Shown here: positions 29,939 through 38,534 of the stretch, piece after piece
Layout of the letters: every line of letters begins with the position of its first letter
Numbering within the stretch: the stretch's first letter is position 1
Assembly (NCBI RefSeq): GCF_024494685.1
Contig: NZ_JANHDM010000003.1
Coordinates: forward strand, 62,001-126,000
Direction of reading: 5' to 3'
Length of the DNA: 64,000 nucleotides
From: Halorubrum rubrum
GTDB lineage: Archaea; Halobacteriota; Halobacteria; Halobacteriales; Haloferacaceae
Notes under the pieces: model-generated
The model's database searches: none
What the model saw: only the letters and a program-made list of their open reading frames with translations
What the model was told of the DNA's origin: nothing
Program-made: the position numbers and the translations under genes

Positions 29939-30734
29939 ATTCCGGAGTGGTAGACGAGATGGCGATCAGTCGCAGGTAGTAGGCCGTGTACACCGCATAG
30001 AGGTACGCGAAGCCGACCGCGGACAGGGCGACACCGACCGGAAGCAGAACACGCGTCGGAATCTCGATCGGTACCACGTCAGCGGGCCCTGCGTCCGTCA
30101 ACGTGGCTTGGAGCAGGTACTCGGGCAGCAAGACGGCGTTGAATGAAACGAGCCAGACGAGCGAGAACCCGACGACGCTCCCGAGATTCGAGCGGACGAG
30201 TTCGACGCTTCTCTGGAAGGACTCGACGACGCTTCGGTGTTCGATGACGATCGCGGCCTCGTAAAACTGGACGAACGTGACGACGCCGAGAACGCCAGCC
30301 AGCCAGACGAGCAGCGACACGGCACCCATCGCTAGGGCGGCCGTCTCGTGAACGGCCACGAGTGCGGCCGACGCGACGCCGAGGACGAACCCGACGAGTG
30401 CGAATCCGACGGCCGTGCCGAAGACGAGCAGTACGAACACCACGGTCCCGAGTAGAAGCCGGACGTAATGCGTTCGTGCCGTGCCGAAGAAGTGAGCGAG
30501 CGACGGGTCCCCTCCGTCGATCGCGGCTCGGGCGGTTCCGATGAAGCCACCGAGAACGAACGGAAAGGCGATCAGCCAGGCGAGCGACACGACCGCCGAG
30601 AGAAGCGAAGATTCGATCAGCTGATCCGCGTATTGGAGCTGGCTTCCGATCCCGACGACGAGACCGGTGACGAACAGGACCGGATTCGCTCGGAGGGCGG
30701 TGAATCCGTCTTCGAATGCGGAGACCGTGACCAT
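29931..30734 (-). CDS. Multi-pass membrane protein (267 aa), DUF7847-like
   Basis: The protein is almost entirely hydrophobic, with about six predicted helices (for example RLLLGTVVFVLLVFGTAVGF and VLLPVGVALSAVGFAYLYAVY). It has the GGFIGTARAAIDGGDPSLAHFFG loop that I recall from a family of haloarchaeal glycerophosphodiester-phosphodiesterase-like membrane proteins. No catalytic residues are recognised. The start MVTVSAFEDGF at 30734 is preceded by AT-rich sequence suitable for a promoter. It is encoded just upstream of the ArsR-like regulator on the same strand. Confidence 0.75.
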   Translation of the reverse strand: MVTVSAFEDGFTALRANPVLFVTGLVVGIGSQLQYADQLIESSLLSAVVSLAWLIAFPFVLGGFIGTARAAIDGGDPSLAHFFGTARTHYVRLLLGTVVFVLLVFGTAVGFALVGFVLGVASAALVAVHETAALAMGAVSLLVWLAGVLGVVTFVQFYEAAIVIEHRSVVESFQRSVELVRSNLGSVVGFSLVWLVSFNAVLLPEYLLQATLTDAGPADVVPIEIPTRVLLPVGVALSAVGFAYLYAVYTAYYLRLIAISSTTPEST

Positions 30735-30939
30735 CGTACCTCCGGATAACGGCCATCACGTATTAGCTCGGACGTAGCATCAAACTCGGATTTGATCGTC
30801 TCGAACGGCCGTGCGATCCCCTTTCGATCGACGCGGTGCCCGACGAGCGACCCGTCGACGACCCGCGCGTCGGACTGCCAGCCGAGTTCGTTCGCCGCCT
30901 CGATATCGACGCTGAGCGTGGCGTTCGCGTCGACCCTGA

Positions 30940-31077
30940 TCATCCTTTCACGCGAGTGTCGGTGTCGGGGATCGACGTGACCGTTCGTTCGTCGACGATC
31001 TCGGCAACGTAATCGATCTCGACACAGTACTCGTCGTCGAGATCGAAGGTGAGGAGCGAGGTGGTGTCTTTGCTCAT
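30940..31077 (-). pseudogene. Truncated cheW-like fragment
   Basis: The frame from ATG 31077 encodes 45 residues ([21 protein letters not shown], then IPDTDTRVKG) that match the first two strands of CheW, and stops at 30940. Intact CheW proteins are about 130-170 residues, so the scaffold is incomplete. From 30943 another minus-strand frame with strong GC3 bias continues for about 60 codons (IRVDANATLSVDIEAANELG) but does not resemble the rest of CheW. I take the locus as a deletion or rearrangement product. It overlaps the transducer stop by four bases, as cheW genes paired with transducers do. Confidence 0.6.
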
Positions 31078-32030
31078 TGGCGCTCCTCGGTTCGGCCGTC
31101 CGCTTCACGCTCCTTGCCAAGAGATTCAATGACGTTTACGACCTCACTGATTTCGGCGGTCTGTTCTTCGTTTGCAGCGGCCAACTCGTCTATTTCTCCC
31201 TGCATTTCCCTCGCGCGATCGTTGACCTGCTCCGTCACTGCCGCCACCTCTTCGGTGCTCGCCGCCTGCTGGTCGGTCGCGTCCGCGACTTCCTCGATTC
31301 CCTCGTTAACCTCTCGTACGGCATCGCCGATCTCATTCAGACTCTCAAGCGCCGTGTCGACTTTGCCGGTTCCGTCGTTGATCCGTTCCTGCGCTTCGCC
31401 GATGCTCTCGGCGGTCTGATCGGTGTTCGATTTGATTCGCGAAGCCATCTCTTCGATGTCGACGGTCTGTTCCTGCGTTTGCTCGGCGAGAGCTTTGATC
31501 TCTTCAGCGACGACGGCGAATCCGTCACCAGCCTCACCAGCGCGTGCCCCCTCGATCGAGGCGTTGAGCGCGAGCAGATTCGTCTGATCGGCGATGTTTT
31601 GAATGACGGACACCACGTTGTCGATGTCATCGACATGATCACGAAGCGTGGAGACGTCCGCTGCGATCTCGGCGGCAGTCTCGCCGACGATGTCCATCGC
31701 GTCGATCGCCTCATTGGCGGCTTGCTGGCTCTCAACGGTGAGTTCCCGTGCCTTTCGGCTTTTTGCGCTCACCTCGTCCGCACTGGAAGCGATCTCTTCG
31801 ACCGTGGCACTGAGTTCTGAGATCTCCTCAGTGACTTCCGCCATGTTGTCGGCCTGCTCGGCAGCGACGCCATTAATCTCATCAGTGCTTTCTGCTATCT
31901 GTTCGGCGGTGGAAACCAGCTCCTGCGTGGACGTGTGTATTCTTTCTAACTCAGTCTGTTGGATTACAACCCCGTGAGAATCGGAGCGCTCTCGTCCGAC
32001 GGTGCCATCTTGTCGAGTCTTTGACGGCAT
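31074..32030 (-). CDS. Soluble methyl-accepting chemotaxis transducer (signalling domain only)
   Basis: The 318-residue protein consists of a coiled coil and the conserved MCP hairpin ([14 protein letters not shown], preceded by [20 protein letters not shown]). There are Gln/Glu-rich methylation helices, and no transmembrane segment, HAMP or PAS domain. Cytoplasmic halobacterial transducers are normally longer, with a sensor domain. Here only about 50 residues precede the helices, so it is either a minimal transducer that docks to another sensor or the product of an N-terminal deletion. It is paired with the truncated cheW, and degenerate mobile DNA begins about 180 bases upstream. Confidence 0.82.
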   Translation of the reverse strand: MPSKTRQDGTVGRERSDSHGVVIQQTELERIHTSTQELVSTAEQIAESTDEINGVAAEQADNMAEVTEEISELSATVEEIASSADEVSAKSRKARELTVESQQAANEAIDAMDIVGETAAEIAADVSTLRDHVDDIDNVVSVIQNIADQTNLLALNASIEGARAGEAGDGFAVVAEEIKALAEQTQEQTVDIEEMASRIKSNTDQTAESIGEAQERINDGTGKVDTALESLNEIGDAVREVNEGIEEVADATDQQAASTEEVAAVTEQVNDRAREMQGEIDELAAANEEQTAEISEVVNVIESLGKEREADGRTEERQ

Positions 32031-32207
32031 AGTTCATTCGATGTGTGTGTTAGTGTTAAGCGCATAGGTCTGGCTATCAGTCCGTATAATTTTATCGCCC
32101 AATTTTCGTACATTCTTCCATCAGATCCGTTGTATTTCTTGAAAAGCTAACGTTTTGTCGGTAGTGTAATCGAATACAGACCCTCCCAAAGACACGATCG
32201 CTCCGGT

Positions 32208-32388
32208 TTTGTCGAGGGAGCATCTCAGTTAGCGCACCGTGCCGTGGCTCGATACTACTCGAAATTCTCGAAACCAGGCTACACGCTCCATCGGTACATC
32301 GTTCTCCTGTGTCTCGAGGTCCGAAAGGACACGACGTATCGAAACTTCTCGACGAACGCATTGAGATGCCCCGTTCTTCGACAGAATA
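32208..32388 (+). pseudogene. N-terminal fragment of an IS5-type (ISH) transposase
   Basis: The plus frame from about 32208 reads FVEGASQLAHRAVARYYSKFS, continues into TLHRYIVLLCLEVRKDTTYR, then shifts by one base to LLDERIEMPRSS before a stop. These blocks match the N-terminus of haloarchaeal IS5-family transposases, which continue with an endonuclease DDE domain. That domain is absent here. The fragment is about 60 codons and contains one frameshift, so it is inactive. Confidence 0.65.
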
Positions 32389-32411
32389 ACAGCTACTTTC
32401 GCTGATTCAGT

Positions 32412-32876
32412 ATGACAGACTGCCTCCGCAAAGAGACGGAGCGTGTCGTCAATATCGACGACCAAGCTGCGGAGGTGTTAGACGACTACATTGAGGCTCC
32501 GCGCCAGAACGTGACTGACGACTACGGGCGCGAGCCTCTGATCACTACAAGTTACGGCCGGATCACCCTCAACCCTCCGAAAGAACTTCTACGCGATTAC
32601 CCGTCCATGTAAAGTCATCGGCAACTGCCTGCATGATCGAGACATTGAGGAGTGTGATGCGGCCATACGCAAGAAGGACGCATCCAAGTGTCCGTCCAGC
32701 CGCGGCCCTCACCCGGTTCGACGGGCGGCTATCACGTACCATCTGAACCGTGACTGGCCGGGAGAGAAGATCAGCGAACGAGCCAACGTGAGTGTGGACG
32801 TACTGGAGAACGTTACGACAGTCGAAGTGAGGGAGAGCGAGCAAAAACGAGGAAACAGTATTTAGATAACCTATAA
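32412..32876 (+). pseudogene. Decayed tyrosine integrase (C-terminal half, two frameshifts)
   Basis: The first frame from 32412 gives VVNIDDQAAEVLDDYIEAPR and YGREPLITTSYGRI, the middle of a haloarchaeal XerCD-like integrase. A shift near 32575 leads to FYAITRPCKVIGNCLHDRD and CPSSRGPHPVRRAAITYHL (HxxR-type catalytic block). A second shift near 32812 leads to RYDSRSEGERAKTRKQYL, where the catalytic Tyr would lie, ending at 32876. The N-terminus is missing. It sits near the 3' end of tRNA-Trp, a common integration target, so it is probably the relic of an element inserted there. Confidence 0.75.
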
Positions 32877-32877
32877 T

Positions 32878-33422
32878 GGCTCTGTTGAAATCCACAGATG
32901 CTGATAGGAACTGGCTGCTGAATACAGAGCGCGTATCTCGTACAGGTGTTCTGTGAAAGCCAACTGGTCGGATCGGCCAATACTTCGATCAATACAGTCC
33001 CTACCCTTAGACCTCTATAATACTTGATCTAATGGTTTCGACGGTCTCGTCGTCCAGTTCGAGTTCGGGGTGTGAACTGTTCGCGTGCTCTTCGGCTTGA
33101 GCCATGACCTCTTGTTCAGTCTCAGCTTCAATGGTCGCGCTACATCCGTCTACGGGGCACTCAAGTCTCTGCATAGTCCAACGGTAAGGTATGTGTTACC
33201 GCGTTATTGGTATTCACCCTCTAATGGAATATACGCACGTGCTACCGGGCCGACTCCACAACCCCAACGACAATTGGCGTACTCGCGACAGGTCGGTACG
33301 TTCAACGAATGGGTGGTTCATCCGATTTGGCGGGAAGTAAGCGAAGTCGTCGTGCTGACTTCAGCCTCTGTATTCAGCAAGTCTCCAAGAATATATCACC
33401 GATTGAGGATTTCAACAGAACC
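32878..33422. mobile_element. 545-bp element with terminal inverted repeats carrying a DUF1059 gene
   Basis: The left end GGCTCTGTTGAAATCC (32878-32893) is matched by the reverse complement of GGATTTCAACAGAACC (33407-33422) with one mismatch. About 25 bases further in, GCTGAATACAGAG (32917-32929) is matched by CTCTGTATTCAGC (33366-33378). Such ends are typical of haloarchaeal IS5-family elements, but no transposase is inside. Instead the element holds the intact 55-residue DUF1059 gene. It is best read as a non-autonomous (MITE-like) derivative. No clear target duplication is visible. Confidence 0.65.
33007..33174 (-). CDS. DUF1059 small metal-binding-like protein (55 aa)
   Basis: The minus-strand frame from ATG 33174 to TAA 33007 encodes MQRLECPVDGCSATIEAETE followed by EEHANSSHPELELDDETV. 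The CPxxGC and HxxxxH pattern is that of DUF1059 proteins, small predicted zinc binders widespread in haloarchaea. It is intact and lies within the inverted-repeat element. Immediately upstream, an inverted repeat CGGTAA (33182-33187) / TTACCG (33196-33201) may be an operator. It was probably captured by the element. Confidence 0.8.
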   Translation of the reverse strand: MQRLECPVDGCSATIEAETEQEVMAQAEEHANSSHPELELDDETVETIRSSIIEV

Positions 33423-33654
33423 TAACATTTGTACTTTTGTCCCTGTGTTGTTTAGCTCTCGGCGCATTTAGAATGACAAGATTCAACGCATTGAAGGGGA
33501 TTACCTCGGACCACTTTTACTGGACATCATCTCTTCAAATCGTAATAGGGCGCGTGTCATCATCCCCTGATCGAATGAAATCTCACTACAAGTAAGATTG
33601 GGAACATAAACAACAGTGCCTTTACTGCCAATTACCGAGCGTTTCGAAGGAAGA
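33423..33654. other. AT-rich intergenic region without recognisable genes
   Basis: Between the inverted-repeat element and the 3' end of tRNA-Trp, 232 bases of AT-rich sequence contain no frame with coding character on either strand. It is a likely site of decayed attachment sequence, but I found no repeat of the tRNA 3' end here. Confidence 0.4.
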
Positions 33655-33828
33655 TGGGGCCGGAGGGATTTGAACCCCCGATCGACTGATATCTCCGGTA
33701 CGCCTCGGAACTCCAGAGGGTCGTCAACGCGGGCGATGATCAGTCGCCCGCTCGGTATATCAGTCTGGAGCGTCGTCCCGGGCGTGGCCTCTGGAGTCAG
33801 TCGCCATGCCTGGCTTGGCCACAGCCCC
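33655..33828 (-). tRNA. trnW: tRNA-Trp (CCA) with a 100-nt intron
   Basis: The mature tRNA has 38 + 36 bases. The acceptor GGGGCTG (33828-33822) pairs with CGGCCCC followed by discriminator A (33655). The anticodon arm is ACTGA/TCAGT with loop CTCCAGA and anticodon CCA. The T arm is GGGGGTTCAAATCCCTC. Exon 1 is 33828-33791 and exon 2 is 33690-33655; the intron sits between positions 37 and 38. CCA is not encoded. A TATA-like CTTTATCC lies about 35 bases upstream. It decodes UGG, and the nearby integrase relic suggests it has been an integration target. Confidence 0.93.
33691..33790 (-). other. tRNA-Trp intron with box C/D-like motifs
   Basis: The 100-nt insertion lies at the canonical 37/38 position and can base pair around the splice sites as a bulge-helix-bulge. 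In its minus-strand sequence two CTGA D-like boxes and a GTTGACGA C-like box are seen. In Haloferax volcanii the homologous intron is known to act as a box C/D guide RNA for 2'-O-methylation of its own tRNA. Conservation of these motifs here suggests the same function. Confidence 0.75.
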
Positions 33829-33909
33829 GCCGTCTGCGATCGAACGTTGCCGAAACACGGATAAAGGGGTTTCGATCCGACGCGATCGGTAGACGCGACG
33901 CCCCTCGTC

Positions 33910-34134
33910 TCACTCCCGGTCGTCGTCTGACCAGTCGCACTCCTGGCACTTGTATCCCGTCACGAACTCGGTGACGCTCGGCATGTACCCGACGCTGATG
34001 ACGTCGCCGCCGCAGTCGGGACACTCCCGGTCGGCGTCGGCGATGTCCTCGGCCTCGAGGACCGACTCGCCCTCCACCAGTTCCGCGAGCGTCTCCGGCG
34101 TCACCATCCGCCCCTGCACCACGCGATTTGACAT
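33910..34134 (-). CDS. DUF5795 zinc-ribbon protein (74 aa)
   Basis: Two CxxC knuckles (CPDCGG and CQECDW, 29 residues apart) form a zinc ribbon. They are preceded by the helical MVTPETLAELVEGESVLEAED typical of the haloarchaeal DUF5795 family. A TTTTAGG box about 27 bases before the ATG indicates a leaderless promoter. It is encoded just downstream of the DUF5794 membrane protein, and the two commonly occur together in haloarchaea. The function is unknown. Confidence 0.82.
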   Translation of the reverse strand: MSNRVVQGRMVTPETLAELVEGESVLEAEDIADADRECPDCGGDVISVGYMPSVTEFVTGYKCQECDWSDDDRE

Positions 34135-34211
34135 ACCCGACGTACGCGACGGAGCTACCTAAAACCCGTCAAGCCGGTCGACGACACGGCCCACGTGGAG
34201 GCCCGGATGGG

Positions 34212-35207
34212 CTACAGCCACGGCGCGCGGGAGTCGTCCTCGGTGAACGGGTTCGAGGGGTCCTCGCCGTCCCCGTCGTCGCCGGTCGCGGTCACCGCCA
34301 CGTCGTCGACGGGACCGTTCGGCGCGTCCGCCGGACCCGGCGACGTCGGACCGGCGGACTCCGCTTCGGAATCGCCGTCGGCGTCGTCGCGTCCGTCAGT
34401 CGTCCCGTCGGCTGGCTCGTCCGATGAATCCTCGTTGGGGGCGTTACCAGTGCCGACGGCTCCGAGTCCCTCGGCGTCCGGGTCGTACGCGAACAGCGCG
34501 GTGACGCCGAGCACCGCCAGCGCGATGGGGGCCTCCGTCTGCATCAGCCCGAACGGCCGCAACAGGATGGGAAGCGCGAGCACGCCGAGCGCGACGGCCG
34601 ACCCGAACCGGAACCGGTCGATGTCGACGCGGCCGCGCAGGTGCGGGGACATCAGCGCGACCGAGAGCGCGAAGCCGACGCCGATGGCGGCGGCCGCGGT
34701 GCCGTTCACGACGTACTCCGTCGACGTCTCGACGGCGAACCCGCTCGGATCGAAGCTCGCGACGAGACCCAACCCGATGATGACGGCGGGGCTCGGGAGG
34801 TACTCGCCGAACTCGGCGCTTGCGGTCTTCGCGGCGATGGACAGGATCACGAGTCCGGCGAACCGCTCGAAGATGGCGAGTTCCAGGAACCCGCGGAGCG
34901 TGGGGGCGAAGGCGGCTTCGATCGCGGCGACCGGTACGATGACCGCGCCGATGAGCAGCACCGAGGTCACCATCTCCCTGCGGCTGCCGTCCATCTCCGC
35001 GAGGATCACGGCGATCGTCGCGGAACCGCCGAAGATGAGGATTCCCGTCTCGACGACGCCCGCCGCCGATCCCATCACGCCGGCAACCACGAGCGCCGGG
35101 AAGATCCCGTCGACGAGCGGCAGCGCCATCACGGTCGCGAGCAGCTTCGTCGCGCCGCCCACCTGTCGCTCCAGGCGGAGCGCGACGGGGTGACGTGAGA
35201 CGCTCAT
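34212..35207 (-). CDS. DUF5794 membrane protein (331 aa)
   Basis: About seven hydrophobic helices (for example LLATVMALPLVDGIFPALVVAG, VIIGLGLVASFDPSGFAV and GSAVALGVLALPILLRPFGL) occupy residues of about 20-245. An acidic Gly/Asp/Pro tail of about 85 residues follows, predicted to be cytoplasmic and disordered. This is the layout of the haloarchaeal DUF5794 family. No transport or enzymatic motif is evident. It starts one base after an upstream small reading frame and precedes DUF5795. Confidence 0.8.
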   Translation of the reverse strand: MSVSRHPVALRLERQVGGATKLLATVMALPLVDGIFPALVVAGVMGSAAGVVETGILIFGGSATIAVILAEMDGSRREMVTSVLLIGAVIVPVAAIEAAFAPTLRGFLELAIFERFAGLVILSIAAKTASAEFGEYLPSPAVIIGLGLVASFDPSGFAVETSTEYVVNGTAAAAIGVGFALSVALMSPHLRGRVDIDRFRFGSAVALGVLALPILLRPFGLMQTEAPIALAVLGVTALFAYDPDAEGLGAVGTGNAPNEDSSDEPADGTTDGRDDADGDSEAESAGPTSPGPADAPNGPVDDVAVTATGDDGDGEDPSNPFTEDDSRAPWL

Positions 35208-35411
35208 TCAGGGATGATGCCCGTGACCGTGGGACAGGCGGCGGGAAGCGGACGACCTCCGATAACCGGTCCGGTCATCGGAATCGGAGCCGACCTGAGT
35301 CCGACCAGTCCGTGTAAAGACGGGGTGCGTGTTGCCGGCTGTAAAGGGCGCGCCGAGTTCGAGCGTCGGCTGACCGGCGATACGCACGTTCACGGGACTG
35401 TCGGAGTCCAT
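35208..35411 (-). CDS. Possible small protein upstream of DUF5794 (67 aa)
   Basis: The frame from ATG 35411 (MDSDSPVNVRIAGQPTLELG) ends with a TGA directly abutting the DUF5794 ATG. It has a TATA-like GTTTAACC about 28 bases upstream, which suggests a leaderless transcript. The C-terminus is His/Arg-rich (SHGHGHHP). No family is recognised and the reading could be incidental. Confidence 0.35.
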   Translation of the reverse strand: MDSDSPVNVRIAGQPTLELGAPFTAGNTHPVFTRTGRTQVGSDSDDRTGYRRSSASRRLSHGHGHHP

Positions 35412-35488
35412 ACCCGTAATATGTGTTGCGTTTGGGTTAAACGTTGTGTGAGGATTGATCGCACTACACTACAGTTTCCAAACCATCA

Positions 35489-35497
35489 TTTATATAC
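35489..35497 (+). promoter_or_regulatory. Strong TATA-like box in the DUF5794-guaB spacer
   Basis: TTTATATAC fits the haloarchaeal TATA consensus closely and would start rightward transcription near 35515-35520. The next ATG is 35560 and guaB begins at 35754. The transcript could be a guaB leader of over 200 bases or carry the small frame at 35560. Confidence 0.45.
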
Positions 35498-35559
35498 AGT
35501 GGTAGCGATGTTCAGATAATAGTCAGAATAATTCGAATCATTTTCGGTAAACGGATATC

Positions 35560-35715
35560 ATGAGAGACGATCCAGATCCCGTCTATCACCGGATCGGCCA
35601 CGACGACGATCCCCGCGGGCACGGGACGGATCGACCGGGATCGCCGAGCGGATCAATCCACGATCCTGATCAACCGGGCATGCTTGGGTGTGAATTACCT
35701 CCACATCCGTGCTGA
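35560..35715 (+). CDS. Possible small Asp/Pro-rich protein (51 aa)
   Basis: The frame from ATG 35560 (MRDDPDPVYHRIGHDDDPRG) ends at 35715, 38 bases before guaB. The acidic composition is typical of haloarchaeal proteins, and a TATA-like box lies about 65 bases upstream. No domain or family was recognised. It may be a real small protein or part of a guaB leader. Confidence 0.35.
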   Translation: MRDDPDPVYHRIGHDDDPRGHGTDRPGSPSGSIHDPDQPGMLGCELPPHPC

Positions 35716-35753
35716 CTCGCAACGTTTTTCATTCCGCTCTCACGACGGTTTAC

Positions 35754-37241
35754 ATGGCGACAGATTCCGATCGATTCTCGGCGAAACTCGACGTTCCGGA
35801 AGCGCTGACGTTCGACGACGTGCTGCTCCGTCCGATGGAGAGCCACGTCGAGCCCGACGACGCCGACCTCTCCTCGCGCGTCTCGCGGAACGTCGAGATC
35901 AACGTTCCCGTCCTCTCGGCGGCGATGGACACGGTCACCGAGAGCGATCTCGCGATCGCGATGGCCCGCGAGGGCGGCCTCGGGGTCCTCCACCGCAACA
36001 TGACCGTCGATGAAACCGCCGCGGAGGTCGAACGCGTCAAACGCGCCCACGAGCTCGTCATCCGCCGCGAGAACGTCGTCACGGTCTCACCGGACGACAC
36101 GGTGCGGGAGGCCGACGGGTTGATGGAGCGCGAGGGCGTCTCCGGCGCGCCGGTCGTCGACGACGACGACGTCGTCCTCGGCATCATCTCCGGGACGGAC
36201 ATCCGCCCGTACCTCGAGGTCGGCGAGGAGGACGCGGTCCGGGAGGCGATGACCGACGAAGTGATCACCGCCCCCGAGTCGGTCGACGCCCGCGAGGCAC
36301 TCGAGCTGATGTACGACCACAAGATCGAGCGCGTCCCCGTCGTCGACGACGGCGACCACCTGGTCGGGCTCGTCACGATGCAGGGCGTCCTCCAGCGGCG
36401 CGAACACGAACAGGCCGCCCGCGACGAGGACGGCCGCCTGCTCGTCGGCGTGGCCGTGGGGCCCTTCGAGGAGGAGCGCGCGGTCGCCGCCGACGAGGCC
36501 GACGCCGACGTGCTCTTCATCGACTGCGCGCACGCGCACAACCTCAACGTCCTTGAGTCCGCGGAGGCGATAAAGGAGACCGTCGAGGCGGACGTCGTCG
36601 TCGGCAACGTCGGCACGCGGGAGGCCGCCTCGGCGGCCGTCGACTTCGCCGACGGGCTCAAAGTCGGGATCGGACCGGGATCGATCTGTACCACGCGCGT
36701 CGTCAGCGGCGCGGGGATGCCGCAGATCACCGCCGTCTCGGAGGTCGCGGACGTGGCGAGCGAACGCGACGTGCCGGTCATCGCCGACGGCGGGATCCGC
36801 TACTCCGGCGACGCGATCAAGGCGATCGCCGCCGGGGCGGACGCGGTCATGCTCGGCTCGTACTTCGCCGGCACCGAGGAGGCCCCCGGACGCGTCATCA
36901 CGATGCAGGGGAAAAAATACAAACAGTACCGCGGAATGGGCTCGGTCGGCGCGATGAAGTCCGGCGGCGGCGACCGCTACCTCAAGGACGACGACGGCGA
37001 CGAGGAGTTCGTCCCCGAGGGGGTCGAGGCCGCGACCCCGTACAAGGGAACCCTCGCCTCGGAGCTCCACCAACTCACCGGCGGCATGCGCTCGGGGATG
37101 GGGTACGTCGGGGCGGACACGATCCCGGACGTCCACGAGACCGCCCGGTTCGTCCGCGTCTCCAGCGCGGGCCAGACCGAGGGACACCCCCACGACGTGA
37201 TGATCACGGACGAGGCACCGAACTACAGCCCGCAAGAGTGA
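35754..37241 (+). CDS. guaB: Inosine-5'-monophosphate dehydrogenase
   Basis: The 495-residue protein has the TIM-barrel IMPDH layout. The N-terminal barrel half ([19 protein letters not shown]) is followed by two CBS domains (residues of about 95-220), then the catalytic loop with [13 protein letters not shown] (active-site Cys), the phosphate loop [11 protein letters not shown] and the flap [11 protein letters not shown]. It oxidises IMP to XMP with NAD, the first committed step to GMP. ATG 35754 was chosen over an upstream in-frame start because it gives the normal N-terminus. A perfect inverted repeat follows the stop. Confidence 0.95.
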   Translation: MATDSDRFSAKLDVPEALTFDDVLLRPMESHVEPDDADLSSRVSRNVEINVPVLSAAMDTVTESDLAIAMAREGGLGVLHRNMTVDETAAEVERVKRAHELVIRRENVVTVSPDDTVREADGLMEREGVSGAPVVDDDDVVLGIISGTDIRPYLEVGEEDAVREAMTDEVITAPESVDAREALELMYDHKIERVPVVDDGDHLVGLVTMQGVLQRREHEQAARDEDGRLLVGVAVGPFEEERAVAADEADADVLFIDCAHAHNLNVLESAEAIKETVEADVVVGNVGTREAASAAVDFADGLKVGIGPGSICTTRVVSGAGMPQITAVSEVADVASERDVPVIADGGIRYSGDAIKAIAAGADAVMLGSYFAGTEEAPGRVITMQGKKYKQYRGMGSVGAMKSGGGDRYLKDDDGDEEFVPEGVEAATPYKGTLASELHQLTGGMRSGMGYVGADTIPDVHETARFVRVSSAGQTEGHPHDVMITDEAPNYSPQE

Positions 37242-37243
37242 GT

Positions 37244-37260
37244 CGACCGTCCGACGGTCG
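37244..37260. terminator. Inverted repeat after guaB
   Basis: CGACCGTC and GACGGTCG are perfect 8-base arms separated by one base and begin two bases after the guaB stop. The structure could act as a processing or termination element. No T-tract follows, so its role is uncertain. Confidence 0.35.
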
Positions 37261-37314
37261 CCGGACCGTCCGCCACGCGTTGGACTTAATGCCCGCGTGC
37301 CTGTGTACGAAGAC

Positions 37315-38415
37315 ATGGACGCATCCGAGCTGTGCCGGGTGTTGCGCGACGCCGGCCTCTCGAAGTACCAGTCGCAGGCGTACACCGCGCTCCTTCGGCT
37401 CGGTACGGCGAGCGCGACCGAACTCGCGGACACCAGCAACGTCCCCGCCGCGCGGATCTACGACGTCCTCCGTGATCTCGAAGAGAAGGGCTACGTCGAG
37501 ACGTACGACGGCGACACGCTGAGGGCCCGGACGACTGAACCGGACACCGTCCTCGCGGATCTGCGACGACGCTCGGAGTCCTTCTCCGAGGCCGCAGACG
37601 AGATCGAGACGCGCTGGGAGGCTCCCGCCCTGGAGCATCACCGCGTCGACATCGTCACCCGGTTCGACACGGTGTTCGAGCACGCACGCGAGGCCATCGC
37701 CGGAGCCGAAACGGAGGTACAGGTGGCCGTGACGCCGGCGAACTTCGACGAGCTCCGGGAGTCGCTGGCGGCCGCCCACGACAACGGCGCGATCGTGAAG
37801 GCGTCGATCCACACCCCGGACGGGGAGGAGGGGCTCCCGACGGAGTACGAGGGCGTCGCGACGGAGGTCCGCCATCGGACGCTCCCGACGCCGTTCGTGG
37901 TCATCGTGGACCGGACCACCACGTGTTTCGCCCCGCACCGACGGTCCGTCAACGAGTACGGCGTGCTCGTTCGCGACTTCTCTCTGACGTACGTCTTCCG
38001 CTGGTACTTCGACACCAGCCTCTGGGAGGTGTGGGACGTCGTCTACGACGGGCGACCGGAGGACCCGCCGCTCGTGTACGCCAACCTCCGCCGGTTCGTC
38101 CGCGACATCGAGCCCCTCTTCGCGGAGGGGGCCGACGTCCACGTCACCGTCGAGGGATCGGAGATCGGGTCGGGCGACGCCGTCACCGTCTCCGGGACGG
38201 TCACCGACGTGGTGTACGCCGGCGAGCCGCGGAACGACGGCGAGATACCGATCGGACAGCTCGCCGGACAGGTGACCGTCGAGGTCTCAACCGAGGACCG
38301 GCGGTGGACCGTCGGCGGCTGGGGCGCGGTCGTCGAGGACATCGAGGCGAGACGCATCACCGTAACGGGGTACGACGGACCGGAGGAGGCGATCCCCGGA
38401 GGCGTCGACGCGTGA
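37315..38415 (+). CDS. TrmB-family transcription regulator (366 aa)
   Basis: Residues of about 1-75 form the TrmB winged helix (LSKYQSQAYTALLRLGTASATELA, VPAARIYDVLRDLEEKGYVE). This is followed by a coiled linker and an effector domain with PLD-like and C-terminal beta-barrel parts (about 100-360), the arrangement of haloarchaeal TrmB-like sugar-responsive regulators. These typically control glycolytic or gluconeogenic genes. ATG 37315 is preferred over GTG 37297, because the TATA-like CTTAAT near 37285-37290 predicts transcription starting at about 37313. The effector is unknown. Confidence 0.82.
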   Translation: MDASELCRVLRDAGLSKYQSQAYTALLRLGTASATELADTSNVPAARIYDVLRDLEEKGYVETYDGDTLRARTTEPDTVLADLRRRSESFSEAADEIETRWEAPALEHHRVDIVTRFDTVFEHAREAIAGAETEVQVAVTPANFDELRESLAAAHDNGAIVKASIHTPDGEEGLPTEYEGVATEVRHRTLPTPFVVIVDRTTTCFAPHRRSVNEYGVLVRDFSLTYVFRWYFDTSLWEVWDVVYDGRPEDPPLVYANLRRFVRDIEPLFAEGADVHVTVEGSEIGSGDAVTVSGTVTDVVYAGEPRNDGEIPIGQLAGQVTVEVSTEDRRWTVGGWGAVVEDIEARRITVTGYDGPEEAIPGGVDA

Positions 38416-38534
38416 CCGGGAGGAAGACTTCGGCGGCCCGCGGGCGGGCCGCGGCTCCCGTTCCCCGCGGCGCTCTCGTCTCTCGGTCGGGATCGAAGAG
38501 GTATTTTAATATAGTCCGCGGCGAGACGAAACGT

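Noticed and set aside
30617-30943. Complete CheW protein by joining the downstream frame to the cheW fragment
   Set aside because: The downstream frame has coding-like composition but lacks the CheW motifs expected after the first 45 residues.
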